Shown one piece after another: positions 37,576 through 45,893 of a stretch of 64,000 bases of DNA. Position 1 is the first letter of the stretch, and each line of letters begins with the position of its first letter. The DNA is taken from positions 1,116,001 through 1,180,000 of the forward strand of contig CAWKOS010000001.1 of the NCBI GenBank assembly GCA_963851295.1, in the 5' to 3' direction. The notes beneath the pieces are model-generated. The model searched no databases and was not told where the DNA came from. It saw nothing but the letters and a program-made list of their open reading frames with translations. This DNA comes from JAOPZW01 sp963851295. Its GTDB lineage: Bacteria > Actinomycetota > Thermoleophilia > Solirubrobacterales > Solirubrobacteraceae. The position numbers were made by a program, and so were the translations under genes.

Positions 37576-38082
37576 CTACGGCAGCGGCCGCTCGAGGACG
37601 GCGACCACGGCGTCCGAGTGGCCCAGCGGCTCGCGCCGCCCGGTGTCGGCGAAGCCGGCGGCGGCGTAGAGCGCAGCCGCCGCGGCGTTGCCCTCGGTGA
37701 CCGAGGTCTCGATCCGCCGCGCGCCCCGCTCGGTCGCCCACGCGACGACGGCGTCCACCAGCGCGCTGCCCGTGCCCGCCCCGCGCGCCCGCGCCGCGAC
37801 CCACATCGAGTACAGGTGGGCGAGCGCGGGGTCGTCGTCGTCGAGCGCGCCGACGGCGAGGCCGTCGGCCGCGGCCGCCCCCTCCGCGGCCACGACGAAG
37901 GTGACCTGCCGCTCGCCGGCCGCGGCCGCGGCGACGCGCCGCTCCCACTCGGCGGCCTCGTCGGCCTCCTCGCGCGCCGCCGTCGAGCCGAAGGCCAGCG
38001 GCGCGTCGCGCAGCGCGCGCAGGCGGACCTCGCGGACGAGGTCGACCTCGTCGGCGCGCACCCGGCGCACCGGCGCCGTCAT
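37576..38082 (-). CDS. GNAT family N-acetyltransferase
   Basis: The 168-residue single-domain acetyltransferase has the acetyl-CoA loop LYSMWVAARARGAGTGSALV (RxxGxG/A region) and the C-terminal TSVTEGNAAAAALYAAAGF with the conserved Asn and Tyr. The substrate is unknown. The ATG at 38082 overlaps the stop of the upstream 96-residue gene (ATGA). Confidence 0.88.
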   Translation of the reverse strand: MTAPVRRVRADEVDLVREVRLRALRDAPLAFGSTAAREEADEAAEWERRVAAAAAGERQVTFVVAAEGAAAADGLAVGALDDDDPALAHLYSMWVAARARGAGTGSALVDAVVAWATERGARRIETSVTEGNAAAAALYAAAGFADTGRREPLGHSDAVVAVLERPLP

Positions 38083-38369
38083 CGCCGGCCGCCGCGCAGG
38101 ACGAAGCCGCGCTCGGCGAGCGCCTGCAGGTCGTCCTCGAAGGCGGCGTAGTCGCGCTCCAGCAGGTGGTCGAGCGGGCGCCCGCCCGGCCCGGTGGAGC
38201 GCACCCAGCGCTGCAGGACCCCGGGCGCCACCCGTTCCGCCGCCTCCTCGGTGAGGGTCAGCAGGATCGGCAGCTGCGGCAGGTGGTCGAGCTCGCCGGA
38301 GATGACGCTGAGCGGATCGACGCCGAGCGCCGCGCACAGCTCGTCCTCGCTGAGGCCGAGGCGGTCCAT
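38079..38369 (-). CDS. hypothetical protein, 96 aa
   Basis: A short acidic, helix-rich protein beginning MDRLGLSEDELCAALGVDPL, which resembles a small helix-turn-helix or death-like helical bundle, followed by LPILLTLTEEAAERVAPGVL. There is no named domain. It sits between prs and a GNAT gene, with an ATGA overlap to the latter, and may be its partner. I do not recognise the family. Confidence 0.7.
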   Translation of the reverse strand: MDRLGLSEDELCAALGVDPLSVISGELDHLPQLPILLTLTEEAAERVAPGVLQRWVRSTGPGGRPLDHLLERDYAAFEDDLQALAERGFVLRGGRR

Positions 38370-38397
38370 GAGGAGGGCGGCGGCGGTGGAGGTCAGC

Positions 38398-39417
38398 TCA
38401 GAACAGCTGGTTCTCGCCGCCGAAGACCTCGGACACCGAGTCGTCGGTGAAGATCCGGCGGATCGAGTCGGTCAGCAGCTCGGCGCAGCTCAGGACGCGC
38501 AGGTTGTCGGGCGCGCCGGCGCGGATCGGGATCGTGTCGGTGACGACGATCTGCTCGAAGCCCGAGGCGGCGAGGTTCTCGTAGGCGTTGCCGCTGAGGA
38601 TCGCGTGGGTCGCCGCGGCGTAGACGCGCGAAGCGCCCTCGTCGAGGACGGTCTGGGCGGCGGCGCGCAGCGTGCCCGCGGTGTCGATCATGTCGTCGAC
38701 GAGGACGGCGGTGCGGCCCTTCACGTCGCCGATCACGTAGCCGATCTCGGCGACCTGCTGGGCGGGGCGCTCCTTGTCGAGGATGGCCAGCTCGGCGCCC
38801 AGCTTGGAGGCGAACTTCTTGTTCAGCTTCACGCGGCCGGCGTCGGGCGCGACCACGACGAGGTCGGTGAGCCCGAGGTCGTCGAAGTACTGGGTGAGCA
38901 TGAACAGCGCGGTCATGTGGTCGACCGGGTTGCGGAAGAAGCCCTGGATCTGGCCTGCGTGCAGGTCCATCGTCAGCACGCGGTCGGCGCCCGCGGACTC
39001 GATCATGCGCGCCACGAGGCGCGACGAGATGGGTTCGCGCGGGGCGGACTTCTTGTCCTGGCGGCTGTAGCCGAACCACGGCGTGACCGCGATCACCCGG
39101 TGCGCGCTGGCGCCGACGGCCGCGTCGATCATGAGCAGCAGCTCCATGAGCGCGTCGTTGGCGCTGAGGCCGAGCTCGGGGTTCGCGCACGTCGGCTGGA
39201 CGAGGAAGACGTCGGCGCCGCGGATCGACTCGTCGAAGCGGCAGTAGACCTCGCCGTTGGAGAACGTCTTGAGGGTGACCGGCCCGAGGTCGACCCCGAG
39301 CTTGTCGGCGATCTTGGCCGCCAGCTCGGGGTTCGCGCGCCCCGAGAAGAGCATGAGGCGCTTGTCGTAGTCGATCGGGAGGCTCGTGGCCACGGACGGC
39401 TGCACCTGGACGCTCAC
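38398..39417 (-). CDS. prs: ribose-phosphate pyrophosphokinase
   Basis: The 339-residue enzyme makes PRPP from ribose 5-phosphate and ATP. Visible motifs: LMLFSGRANPELA, FSNGEVYCRF, the divalent-cation site MDLHAGQIQGFF, and the PRPP loop AVLVDDMIDTAGTL. The N-terminal ~18 residues are an extension on the usual ~315. The GTG start at 39417 is 24 bases after the glmU stop; glmU-prs is a conserved pair. Confidence 0.97.
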   Translation of the reverse strand: MSVQVQPSVATSLPIDYDKRLMLFSGRANPELAAKIADKLGVDLGPVTLKTFSNGEVYCRFDESIRGADVFLVQPTCANPELGLSANDALMELLLMIDAAVGASAHRVIAVTPWFGYSRQDKKSAPREPISSRLVARMIESAGADRVLTMDLHAGQIQGFFRNPVDHMTALFMLTQYFDDLGLTDLVVVAPDAGRVKLNKKFASKLGAELAILDKERPAQQVAEIGYVIGDVKGRTAVLVDDMIDTAGTLRAAAQTVLDEGASRVYAAATHAILSGNAYENLAASGFEQIVVTDTIPIRAGAPDNLRVLSCAELLTDSIRRIFTDDSVSEVFGGENQLF

Positions 39418-39441
39418 GACGACTCTCAGTCTACGCGCCGC

Positions 39442-40839
39442 TCACGACGGTGTGTCCGCCGGCTCGCCGGACCTGGCGGCCTCGCGGGCGCGCTTGCGCT
39501 CGGCGTAGCCCTCACGGTTGGTCTGGCGCTCGCGGGCGATGCCGAGGGCGCCCGGCGGGACGTCGTCGGTGATGGCGGAGTTGGCGCCGGTGAAGGCGCC
39601 GTCGCCGACGGTGACCGGGGCGACGAGGGTCGTGTCGACGCCCGTGCGCACGCCCGCGCCGATCGTCGTGCGGTGCTTGTTCGTGCCGTCGTAGTTGGAG
39701 GTGATCGTGGCGGCGCCGAGGTTGGTGTTCGGACCGATGTCGGCGTCGCCGATGTAGCTGAGGTGGGGCACCTTGGTGCCCTCGCCGATGTCCGAGTTCT
39801 TGATCTCGACGAAGGTCCCCGCCTTGGCGCGCTCGCGCAGCAGGGCCTTCGGGCGCAGGTACGCGAAGGGGCCGACGCTCGCACCCGAGCGGACCTCGCA
39901 CTCGACGAGGTAGGAGTGCGGGACGCGGACCTCGTCGCCCAGCGTCGAGTCGATGATCGTCGTCAGCGGGCCGACCGCGCAGCGCTCGCCGATGGCGGTC
40001 GCGCCGCGCAGGAAGGACGAGGGCTCGACGACGGTGTCGGGCCCGATCGCGACCGTGACGTCGATGAGCGTGCTCGCCGGATCGACGATCGTCACCCCCT
40101 CGCGCATGTGGCGTCGGTGGATGCGCGCCTGCGCGAGGGCGCGGACGCGCGCGAGGTCGGCGCGGTCGTTGACGCCGAGCATGAGCGTGGGGTCGTCGAG
40201 GGGCTGGGCGGCGACGCGGTCGAGCAGCGCCAGCGCGTCGGTGAGGTAGAGCTCGCCCTGGGCGTTGTTGGGCTCCAGGCGGGTGAGCGCCTCGCGCAGC
40301 GCGCCGCCGTCGAAGGCGTAGACGCCGGCGTTGACCTCGCGGATGGCGAGCTCGTCGGCGGTGGCGTCGCCGGCGACCTTGGTCTCGACGACGCGCGCGA
40401 CCGACCCGTCGTCGCGGCGGACGACGCGGCCGTAGCCGGAGGGGTCCTCGAGCTCCATCGAGGCGATCGTGCCCTGCGCGCCGTCGGCGGCGTGGGCCTC
40501 GAGCAGCGTGGAGAGCGCCGCTGCGGTGACGAGCGGGACGTCGCCGTTCATGACGAGGACGGGCTCGTCGCCGAGATGGTCAGCGGCCGCCTGCACGGCG
40601 CCGCCGGTCCCGTTGGCCTCGGGCTGGATGGCGATCTCGACGCCGTTCGGGAGACGGCCTTCGAGCGCGCGCGCCGGGCCGTCGACGACGACGACCTTGC
40701 CGGCGCCGGCCTGGAGCGCGGCGGCGACGGGCCACGCGATCATCGGGCGGCCGCAGAGGTCGTGGAGGACCTTCGGCGTGCGCGAGCGCATGCGGGTGCC
40801 CTGTCCGGCGGCGAGGATCACGACGGTCGGTGCTGTCAC
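39442..40839 (-). CDS. glmU: bifunctional UDP-N-acetylglucosamine pyrophosphorylase / GlcN-1-P acetyltransferase
   Basis: The 465-residue enzyme supplies UDP-GlcNAc for peptidoglycan. The N-terminal uridylyltransferase has LAAGQGTRMRSRTPKVLHDL and VLVMNGDVPLV. The C-terminal left-handed beta-helix acetyltransferase shows hexad repeats (VTIVDPASTLIDVTVAIGPD..., IGDADIGPNTNLGAATITSN) and YDGTNKHRTTIG. The C-terminal tail is basic and unstructured. The GTG start is at 40839. Confidence 0.97.
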   Translation of the reverse strand: MTAPTVVILAAGQGTRMRSRTPKVLHDLCGRPMIAWPVAAALQAGAGKVVVVDGPARALEGRLPNGVEIAIQPEANGTGGAVQAAADHLGDEPVLVMNGDVPLVTAAALSTLLEAHAADGAQGTIASMELEDPSGYGRVVRRDDGSVARVVETKVAGDATADELAIREVNAGVYAFDGGALREALTRLEPNNAQGELYLTDALALLDRVAAQPLDDPTLMLGVNDRADLARVRALAQARIHRRHMREGVTIVDPASTLIDVTVAIGPDTVVEPSSFLRGATAIGERCAVGPLTTIIDSTLGDEVRVPHSYLVECEVRSGASVGPFAYLRPKALLRERAKAGTFVEIKNSDIGEGTKVPHLSYIGDADIGPNTNLGAATITSNYDGTNKHRTTIGAGVRTGVDTTLVAPVTVGDGAFTGANSAITDDVPPGALGIARERQTNREGYAERKRAREAARSGEPADTPS

Positions 40840-40902
40840 GCGCCGGATGCTAGAGGCACATCGGCGATCCCCACCCCCCGCGCGTTCAGGTACAAGTGGG
40901 CG

Positions 40903-41658
40903 ATGGACGGGCGCGTCGCCGTGGTGACCGGAGCCGGGCGCGGCCTCGGCGCCGCGATCGCCTCCGAGCTGGCGGCGGCCGGCGTGACGGTCGTCGTCGC
41001 CGATCGCGACGAGGCGCTCGCGCGCGACGGCGCCGCGCGCTTGGCGGCGGCCGGACGGCGCGCGGCGCCCGCGGTCGTCGACGTCTCCGATCCGGCCCAG
41101 GTGAGCGCCCTCTTCGACGCCGTCGCGCGCGAGCACGAGCGCTTGGACGTGCTCGTCAACAACGCCGGGGTGGGCGCGGTCGCGCCCTCCGACTCGCTCG
41201 CGCTCGACGTCTGGTCGCGGACCCTCGCGATCAACCTGACGGGGACGTTCCTGTGCGCGCAGGCCGCCGCCCGCCTCATGCGCCCGGCGGGCCGCGGCGT
41301 GATCGTCAACATCGGCTCGGTCTTCGCGGCGACGGGCATGCCGATGCGCGCCGCCTACGCGGCGAGCAAGCACGGCGTCGTCGGCCTGACCAAGGTCCTG
41401 GCGACCGAATGGGCGCGCGACGGCGTGCGCGTCGTCGCCGTCGACCCGGCCTACGTCCGCACCGCGCTCGACGACGCCGATCGGCGCGACGGCGACTACA
41501 CCGAGGCCGACATCGCCCGCCGGACCCCGATGGGCCGCTACGCCGAGCCGGCGGAGGTCGCTCGCGTCGTGGCCTTCCTCACCTCCGACGACGCATCGTT
41601 CGTGACCGGGAGCGAGGTCGCGGTCGACGGCGGGTGGCTCGCGTACGGGGGCTGGTAG
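40903..41658 (+). CDS. SDR family oxidoreductase
   Basis: The 251-residue classical short-chain dehydrogenase has the NAD(P) motif VVTGAGRGLGAAIA, Asp in VVADRDEA (suggesting NAD preference), NNAG in VLVNNAGVG, the catalytic Ser in NIGSVFAATG, and YAASK with the catalytic Tyr and Lys. The substrate is unknown. The ATG is at 40903. Its last 121 bases overlap the convergent HNH gene, which probably lost its original stop. Confidence 0.92.
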   Translation: MDGRVAVVTGAGRGLGAAIASELAAAGVTVVVADRDEALARDGAARLAAAGRRAAPAVVDVSDPAQVSALFDAVAREHERLDVLVNNAGVGAVAPSDSLALDVWSRTLAINLTGTFLCAQAAARLMRPAGRGVIVNIGSVFAATGMPMRAAYAASKHGVVGLTKVLATEWARDGVRVVAVDPAYVRTALDDADRRDGDYTEADIARRTPMGRYAEPAEVARVVAFLTSDDASFVTGSEVAVDGGWLAYGGW

Positions 41659-42365
41659 GCCTCTCGCTCGTAGGCCCGGACCCATTTGCGGATGGCGTTG
41701 TCGGATACCCCGTACTTGCGCCCCACGGCGGAGTAGCTCGTCGCCGCCAGCTCGGCCAGCAGCTGCTCATAGGGCGGGCGCGGCACGCGGTGCAGCGCCG
41801 GAGCGTTGTGGCGCACGCCGCACGGCCGCGAGCAGAAGCGCTGCTTGCGGTACTTCGGTGCGAAGAGCTCACCGCAGTACCGGCACGGACGGTCGAGCAG
41901 CGTGCGCTTGTTCTTGCGCCCGCAGTGCGTCTCGAGCGTGGCGTTGCAGTTCGGGCACAGCATCCGGAGGTTCTCTAGGCGGTTGTCGTTCCAGACGCCG
42001 TTGACGTGGTCCAGCACCAGCGCCATGCGCCGGCCGCGCCATTCAGGTCCTTGCCCGCACATCTCGCACTGAGGCGTCTTGAGGCCGGACGCGATCAGCC
42101 GCCGTTCGAGCTTGCCGCGGTCGTACGCCGAGCCTTCGACCAGGACCTCCTCGAGCGGCTGCGCCTCGCGCCACGGCGGCCGCGCGCCGCCCCAGTCGAA
42201 GTGATCCGTCGAGATCTCCCACAGGGTGAGGTACTTCTTCAGCGTCGCATGATTGCCACCCGCGGGGCGGACGCCCAAGCGCACCATCGTCTCGTAGTGC
42301 GACCGAGATGCCGCGACGGCGGCCCGCGCCTCCTCTTCGCTATAGCGCGGTCCACGTCTCGGCAT
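41538..42365 (-). CDS. HNH endonuclease with zinc-binding motifs
   Basis: The 275-residue protein contains an HNH core, LVLDHVNGVWNDNRLENLR followed by MLCPNCNATLETHCG, framed by further CxxC pairs (CEMCG, CRYCG, CSRPCG). The C-terminal half has a helix-turn-helix-like SYSAVGRKYGVSDNAIRKWV. The layout resembles free-standing homing or phage-type HNH enzymes. The gene starts 38 bases past the 3' end of tRNA-Gln and a perfect inverted repeat abuts its ATG. Its last ~40 residues read antisense through the SDR gene and look like read-through, so it is probably a recent arrival. Confidence 0.85.
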   Translation of the reverse strand: MPRRGPRYSEEEARAAVAASRSHYETMVRLGVRPAGGNHATLKKYLTLWEISTDHFDWGGARPPWREAQPLEEVLVEGSAYDRGKLERRLIASGLKTPQCEMCGQGPEWRGRRMALVLDHVNGVWNDNRLENLRMLCPNCNATLETHCGRKNKRTLLDRPCRYCGELFAPKYRKQRFCSRPCGVRHNAPALHRVPRPPYEQLLAELAATSYSAVGRKYGVSDNAIRKWVRAYEREAYQPPYASHPPSTATSLPVTNDASSEVRKATTRATSAGSA

Positions 42366-42386
42366 GATCGAACACTAGTTCGATCA
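42365..42386. repeat. perfect inverted repeat at the HNH start codon
   Basis: The arms TGATCGAAC (42365-42373) and GTTCGATCA (42378-42386) are perfect inverse complements with a 4-base ACTA centre. The repeat begins at the first base of the HNH gene start codon and lies between that gene and the tRNA-Gln 3' end. It could be an operator that lets the HNH protein (which has an HTH-like tail) repress itself, a recombination core, or a hairpin masking the start. Confidence 0.6.
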
Positions 42387-42403
42387 GCGGACGGAAACCC
42401 AGC

Positions 42404-42475
42404 TGGGGAGCGAGGATTCGAACCCCGGCCTGCAGGACCAAAACCTGCCGTGCGACGCCAGCTACACCACTCCCC
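42404..42475 (-). tRNA. tRNA-Gln (anticodon TTG)
   Basis: On the minus strand the sequence folds as a cloverleaf: acceptor GGGGAGT paired with GCTCCCC (one G-T pair), D arm around GTAGCTGGC, and an anticodon stem GCAGG/CCTGC enclosing loop TTTTGGT with anticodon TTG. The T arm is CCGGGGTTCGAATCCTCG. The discriminator base is A and CCA is not encoded. It reads CAA glutamine codons. Confidence 0.93.
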
Positions 42476-42495
42476 AAGGGGAGCCGAAGCCTAGC

Positions 42496-42834
42496 TCAGC
42501 GGTCGCCTTCCTCGGGGTCGTCCTCCGACGTGTGCTCCTCGTCGGCCTCGCCGTACTCGCTGTCCAGCGCGGCCTCCTCCTCGTCCCAGCGGCCGGCGTC
42601 GGCGATCGGGGACGGGCCGTGGGCGTTCTCGGCGCGCTCGATGAGCTCGGCCTCGGCCTCCTCGAAGCCCTCGGCCTCGCCGCCGCCGGCCTCCTCGACG
42701 GGGCGCCAGGCCTCGTCGCTGATGCCGCCGGGGTTCGAGTCGCGCTCGATGTAGTCGAGGGCGTCGTCGCGGTCGCCGCCGATGTGGGCGGCCTCCTCGG
42801 CGGCGGCCTCCTCCTGCTCGCGTTCGTACTCCAT
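42496..42834 (-). CDS. highly acidic protein, 112 aa
   Basis: The protein is about one third Glu and Asp, with almost no hydrophobic stretches (MEYEREQEEAAAEEAAHIGG..., ending SEDDPEEGDR). It should be intrinsically disordered and soluble. The ATG at 42834 follows the gene at 42845 by ten bases. Its stop is 20 bases before tRNA-Gln, so the tRNA may be transcribed from the same promoter. I do not recognise a named family. Confidence 0.7.
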   Translation of the reverse strand: MEYEREQEEAAAEEAAHIGGDRDDALDYIERDSNPGGISDEAWRPVEEAGGGEAEGFEEAEAELIERAENAHGPSPIADAGRWDEEEAALDSEYGEADEEHTSEDDPEEGDR

Positions 42835-42844
42835 GGCGTCGAGG

Positions 42845-43459
42845 CTACCGGCCGCCCGGCTCGCGTAAAGCCGCGCGCACGAGCGCGGCGAGGTCCTCGG
42901 GCGCGAGCGGGTCGATCGCGAGGGCGCGGGCGTCGGCGGCGCTGGCCAGGCGGCGCTCGTGGCGCAGCATGCCGAGCGTCAGGCCGCGCTCCGCGAAGGC
43001 GGCCAGGACGCCGCCGCCGAAGACGCCGTCGACGAGGCCGAGCAGCTCGGGGTCCGGGCGCGGGAGGACGAGGATGTAGGGGCGCGCGTCGTGCGCGGCG
43101 CCCATGACGACGTCGCAGCCCGCCGCGAGGTCCTCGAGCGCGGTGCGGACGAGGCCGGCGTCGAGGGCGGGGACGTCGGGCGCGGCGAGCACGACGGGTC
43201 CTTCGTGACCGTGCAGAGCGGCCTCGGCGGCGGCGAGCGACGTCGCCTCGAAGGCGCGGCCGGGCGCCGCGGCGGCGGCCCAGCGCCGCGCCCGCGCCGC
43301 GAGCTCGGCGCGCAGCGCGCGGGCGCCGGCGGCGCCCAGCAGGGAGTCCAGCTCGGGGTCGAGCGGCGCCGCGAGCGAGCCGACGATGACGGCGGCGAGA
43401 GCGCCGGGGTCGTCGGCCGCAGCGGGCGCGGGCGGCGTGTCCGCCGCGCCCGGGTCGTC
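42845..43459 (-). CDS. DUF2064/CofC-like glycosyltransferase-fold protein, start unresolved
   Basis: The core GPVVLAAPDVPALDAGLVRT, followed by CDVVMGAAHDARPYILVLPR, resembles the DUF2064/CofC nucleotidyltransferase-like fold (a D-x-P loop then a DVV-G strand). The only ordinary start in frame is GTG at 43192 (115 residues), which removes the first half of the fold. Upstream codons to 43459 stay open with typical GC3 and encode sensible sequence (LAAVIVGSLAAPLDPELDSL). That stretch contains no ATG, GTG or TTG. I give the full open frame; either an unusual start codon or an indel near the phosphorylase stop is likely. Confidence 0.6.
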   Translation of the reverse strand, partial: DDPGAADTPPAPAAADDPGALAAVIVGSLAAPLDPELDSLLGAAGARALRAELAARARRWAAAAAPGRAFEATSLAAAEAALHGHEGPVVLAAPDVPALDAGLVRTALEDLAAGCDVVMGAAHDARPYILVLPRPDPELLGLVDGVFGGGVLAAFAERGLTLGMLRHERRLASAADARALAIDPLAPEDLAALVRAALREPGGR

Positions 43460-44249
43460 AGTCCCACGCGAAATGGGTCCCCACCGGCTCGGGAGCGGCG
43501 GTCACGAGCGGCACGGCGGCGGCGAGCGTCAGGGCGAAGGTCTCGGTGCTCGCGCCGACGAGGCGTATGAGCTCCTCGACCGGGGTCGGCTCGTCGGGCT
43601 TGACTCCGTTGGCGTAGTCGGTGGCGAAGCCCAGCAGCGCATACGGCACCTCGGCCTCGCCCGCGAGGACCGTCTCGGGGCCCGCCGTCTGCGACACCGC
43701 GGTGACGCCCGCGGCCATCAGCGCCCGGATCTCGGTGCGGGTGTTGAAGCGGGGGCCGTCGACGTGGCCGTAGCAGCCGCCGTCGCGCACGGCGAAGCCG
43801 CCCGCGCGAGCGCCGTCGGCGAGCGCGCGGCGCAGGGGCTCGCTGAACGGACGGTCGAAGATCCAATGGCCGCGGCCGGGCGCGCCGGGCTCGGTGTGGA
43901 GCGTGCACAGGGAGCCGTCGGGCAGCCGGTTGGCGAGGAAGTGCAGATCGTCGAAGACGAGCAGCGTGCCGAGCTCGAGGTCGGGCTCGAGCGCGCCGCA
44001 CACGGTCACCGCGAGGATGGCCTGGACCCCGCCCTCGCGCAGCGCCCAGATGTTGGCCTGGTGGGTGACCGCGCTGCTCAGGCGCCGATGGCCCTCGCCG
44101 TGGCGCGAGACGTGCAGCACGTCGGCGCCCGCGAAGCGGCCCTCCGAGACGAGGGCCTCGCCGAAGGGCGTGGCCACGGAGGCCGGCGCGCCGGCCTCGA
44201 GCGCGGGCAGCGCGTAGGTCCCGGAGCCGGTGATGATGCCGATCCGCAT
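43458..44249 (-). CDS. 5'-methylthioadenosine/methylthioinosine phosphorylase family protein
   Basis: The 263-residue protein matches the MTAP/PNP family 2 fold: MRIGIITGSGTYALPALEAG, HVSRHGEGHRRLSSAVTHQA (phosphate-binding Arg-His), AVTVCGALEPDLELGTLLVF, YGHVDGPRFNTRTEIR and VSQTAGPETVLAGE. It cleaves a methylthio-nucleoside to base and sugar phosphate in methionine salvage. The exact base (adenine or hypoxanthine) cannot be fixed by eye. Confidence 0.91.
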   Translation of the reverse strand: MRIGIITGSGTYALPALEAGAPASVATPFGEALVSEGRFAGADVLHVSRHGEGHRRLSSAVTHQANIWALREGGVQAILAVTVCGALEPDLELGTLLVFDDLHFLANRLPDGSLCTLHTEPGAPGRGHWIFDRPFSEPLRRALADGARAGGFAVRDGGCYGHVDGPRFNTRTEIRALMAAGVTAVSQTAGPETVLAGEAEVPYALLGFATDYANGVKPDEPTPVEELIRLVGASTETFALTLAAAVPLVTAAPEPVGTHFAWD

Positions 44250-44282
44250 CGCGCGCGGATCGTAAGGCCTGCGATCGGGGTG

Positions 44283-45725
44283 CTAGCCGTCGGCGACCGG
44301 CGCGTCGACCGGCGGCGCGCCGTTGACCTGATCGGGCTCGACGGCGGCTGCGGGCGCCGGCGTCGCGACGGGGTCGGGCGCCGGCGCGGGAGCCGGGGCC
44401 GGCGCGGGGGCCGGGTCGGCCGGAGCCGAGGGCGAGGCCGGCGCGGGGGCCGCCGGCGCGGGCGCGGACGGCTGCGCGGGCGTGGAGGAGTCTGAGGCGG
44501 GCGCCGCCGACGAGGGCTGCGAGCCGTCGCCGCGCGGGCCGTCGCCATCGCCGTCGCCGTGGTCGTGGCCGTGCTCGCCGTCGCCGCCGTTCGGGGCGGG
44601 AGCGCCGTCGGTCGAGGGCGGCGCCGGGGCGTCGGCCACGAGCGGGTCGCGGCCCTCGGCGATCTCGTCGGCGCTGGAGGTCCCGTCGCCGTCGGGATCC
44701 TCGGCGCCGTCGCCGGCGCCGTTGCCGTCGGTATCGGCCGAGGCCGGGTTCGTGCCCAGGCGCAGCTCGGTCGCGTTGGAGAGGCCGTCGCCATCGCTGT
44801 CGAGCGCGCCGTCGGGCTGGCCCGGGCTCGACTCGCCGCTGGCCGGATCGAGGTGCAGCGAGACCTCCGCGGCGTTGGAGATGCCGTCGCCGTCGGCGTC
44901 GGCCTGGCCGTCGGGAGTGCCGTCGCCGTCGGAGTCGGCGGCCGCCGGGTTGGTGCCGAGGGCGACCTCGACGGCGTTGGGGATGCCGTCGCCGTCGGAG
45001 TCCTCGGAGGCGTCGGGGATGGCGTTGGCGGCCGAGTCGCCGTTCTTGGGATCGAGCGAGAGGTCCTGCTCGACCGCGTTGCTCAGGCCGTCGCCGTCCG
45101 AGTCGTCCTGGCCGTCGGTGCGCCCGTCGCCGTTGGAGTCGCGGGCGCGGGGGTTCTCGCCGGCCTTGTACTCGGAGGCGTTCGTGAGGCCGTCGCCGTC
45201 GCTGTCGGCGGTCGCGTCGGCGGCGCTGGCCGGGTTGAGGTCGTGCTGGCGCTCCCAGCCGTCGGGGAGGCCGTCGCCGTCGGAGTCGGCGCTGCGCGGG
45301 TTGGTCCCGGCACTCAGCTCGACGGAGTCGGGGATGCCGTCGTTGTCGGAATCGCGATCGTGGACCACGGTCCGGGTGCCGACCGCGCCGGCCGAGCCGC
45401 TGAGGCGCGCGCCGTCGCCGGCGCGGGAGGCAGCGCGGACCGGAGCGGCGGCCAGGGGCTCTGGGCCGGCGACGGGCACGAGCCCGCCGCCGGCGCCACC
45501 CCGCACCTGGCCGCCGCCCACGATCCCGCCACGGCGCGCGAGCTCCGCAGCAGCGGGGAGCTGCTGCCGGGCGTCGCCGTGGTCGCCCAAGCTGGGCCAC
45601 CCGGTGAAGGGCAGGACGTCACGGTTGAGGGCCACGAGGCTCCCACCGCCGAGGGCGCAGGCGACCACGATGCCGAGCAGAAGCGCCCAGCGGGCCCGCG
45701 CACGGGGTGAAAGACCAAGGTCCAT
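44283..45725 (-). CDS. surface protein with thrombospondin type 3-like calcium repeats
   Basis: A basic start and one membrane helix (ARWALLLGIVVACALGGG) anchor a ~450-residue external part. Residues ~125-375 contain eleven DxDxDG-type units (DSDNDGIPD, DSDGDGLPD, DSNGDGRTD, DADGDGISN, DTDGNGAGD and others) alternating with TNPxxAD spacers, as in thrombospondin type 3/calcium-binding repeats. The C-terminal ~100 residues are Pro/Ala-rich, with no LPXTG motif. Calcium should rigidify the stalk. The role is probably adhesion or wall spacing. The repeats also produce a DNA-level repeat that is not a CRISPR. Confidence 0.85.
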   Translation of the reverse strand: MDLGLSPRARARWALLLGIVVACALGGGSLVALNRDVLPFTGWPSLGDHGDARQQLPAAAELARRGGIVGGGQVRGGAGGGLVPVAGPEPLAAAPVRAASRAGDGARLSGSAGAVGTRTVVHDRDSDNDGIPDSVELSAGTNPRSADSDGDGLPDGWERQHDLNPASAADATADSDGDGLTNASEYKAGENPRARDSNGDGRTDGQDDSDGDGLSNAVEQDLSLDPKNGDSAANAIPDASEDSDGDGIPNAVEVALGTNPAAADSDGDGTPDGQADADGDGISNAAEVSLHLDPASGESSPGQPDGALDSDGDGLSNATELRLGTNPASADTDGNGAGDGAEDPDGDGTSSADEIAEGRDPLVADAPAPPSTDGAPAPNGGDGEHGHDHGDGDGDGPRGDGSQPSSAAPASDSSTPAQPSAPAPAAPAPASPSAPADPAPAPAPAPAPAPDPVATPAPAAAVEPDQVNGAPPVDAPVADG

Positions 45726-45893
45726 GACCCCCCTATCGGCGGCTGCGAGAATCCGCTCAAGGGCGGCTCGGCCGCCGATCGCCGAACTTTCAGGAAAGCC
45801 CCGCTAATTGGACGGATATATCGGCTGAGCGGTCGAAGCTGGCGCGCCGGCGCTAGTCGCGGCGCTGGCGAAGCGGCCCGGGGTGCGCCGGGG

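Noticed and set aside
42404..42475. tRNA-Gln as the attachment site of an integrated element
   Set aside because: No integrase gene is nearby and I see no repeat of the tRNA 3' end within the next few kilobases; only the HNH gene is suspicious.
44640..45360. Regularly spaced short DNA repeats resembling a CRISPR array
   Set aside because: They are codons for DxDxDG calcium repeats in a clear reading frame; the units vary and spacers are not unique foreign sequence.
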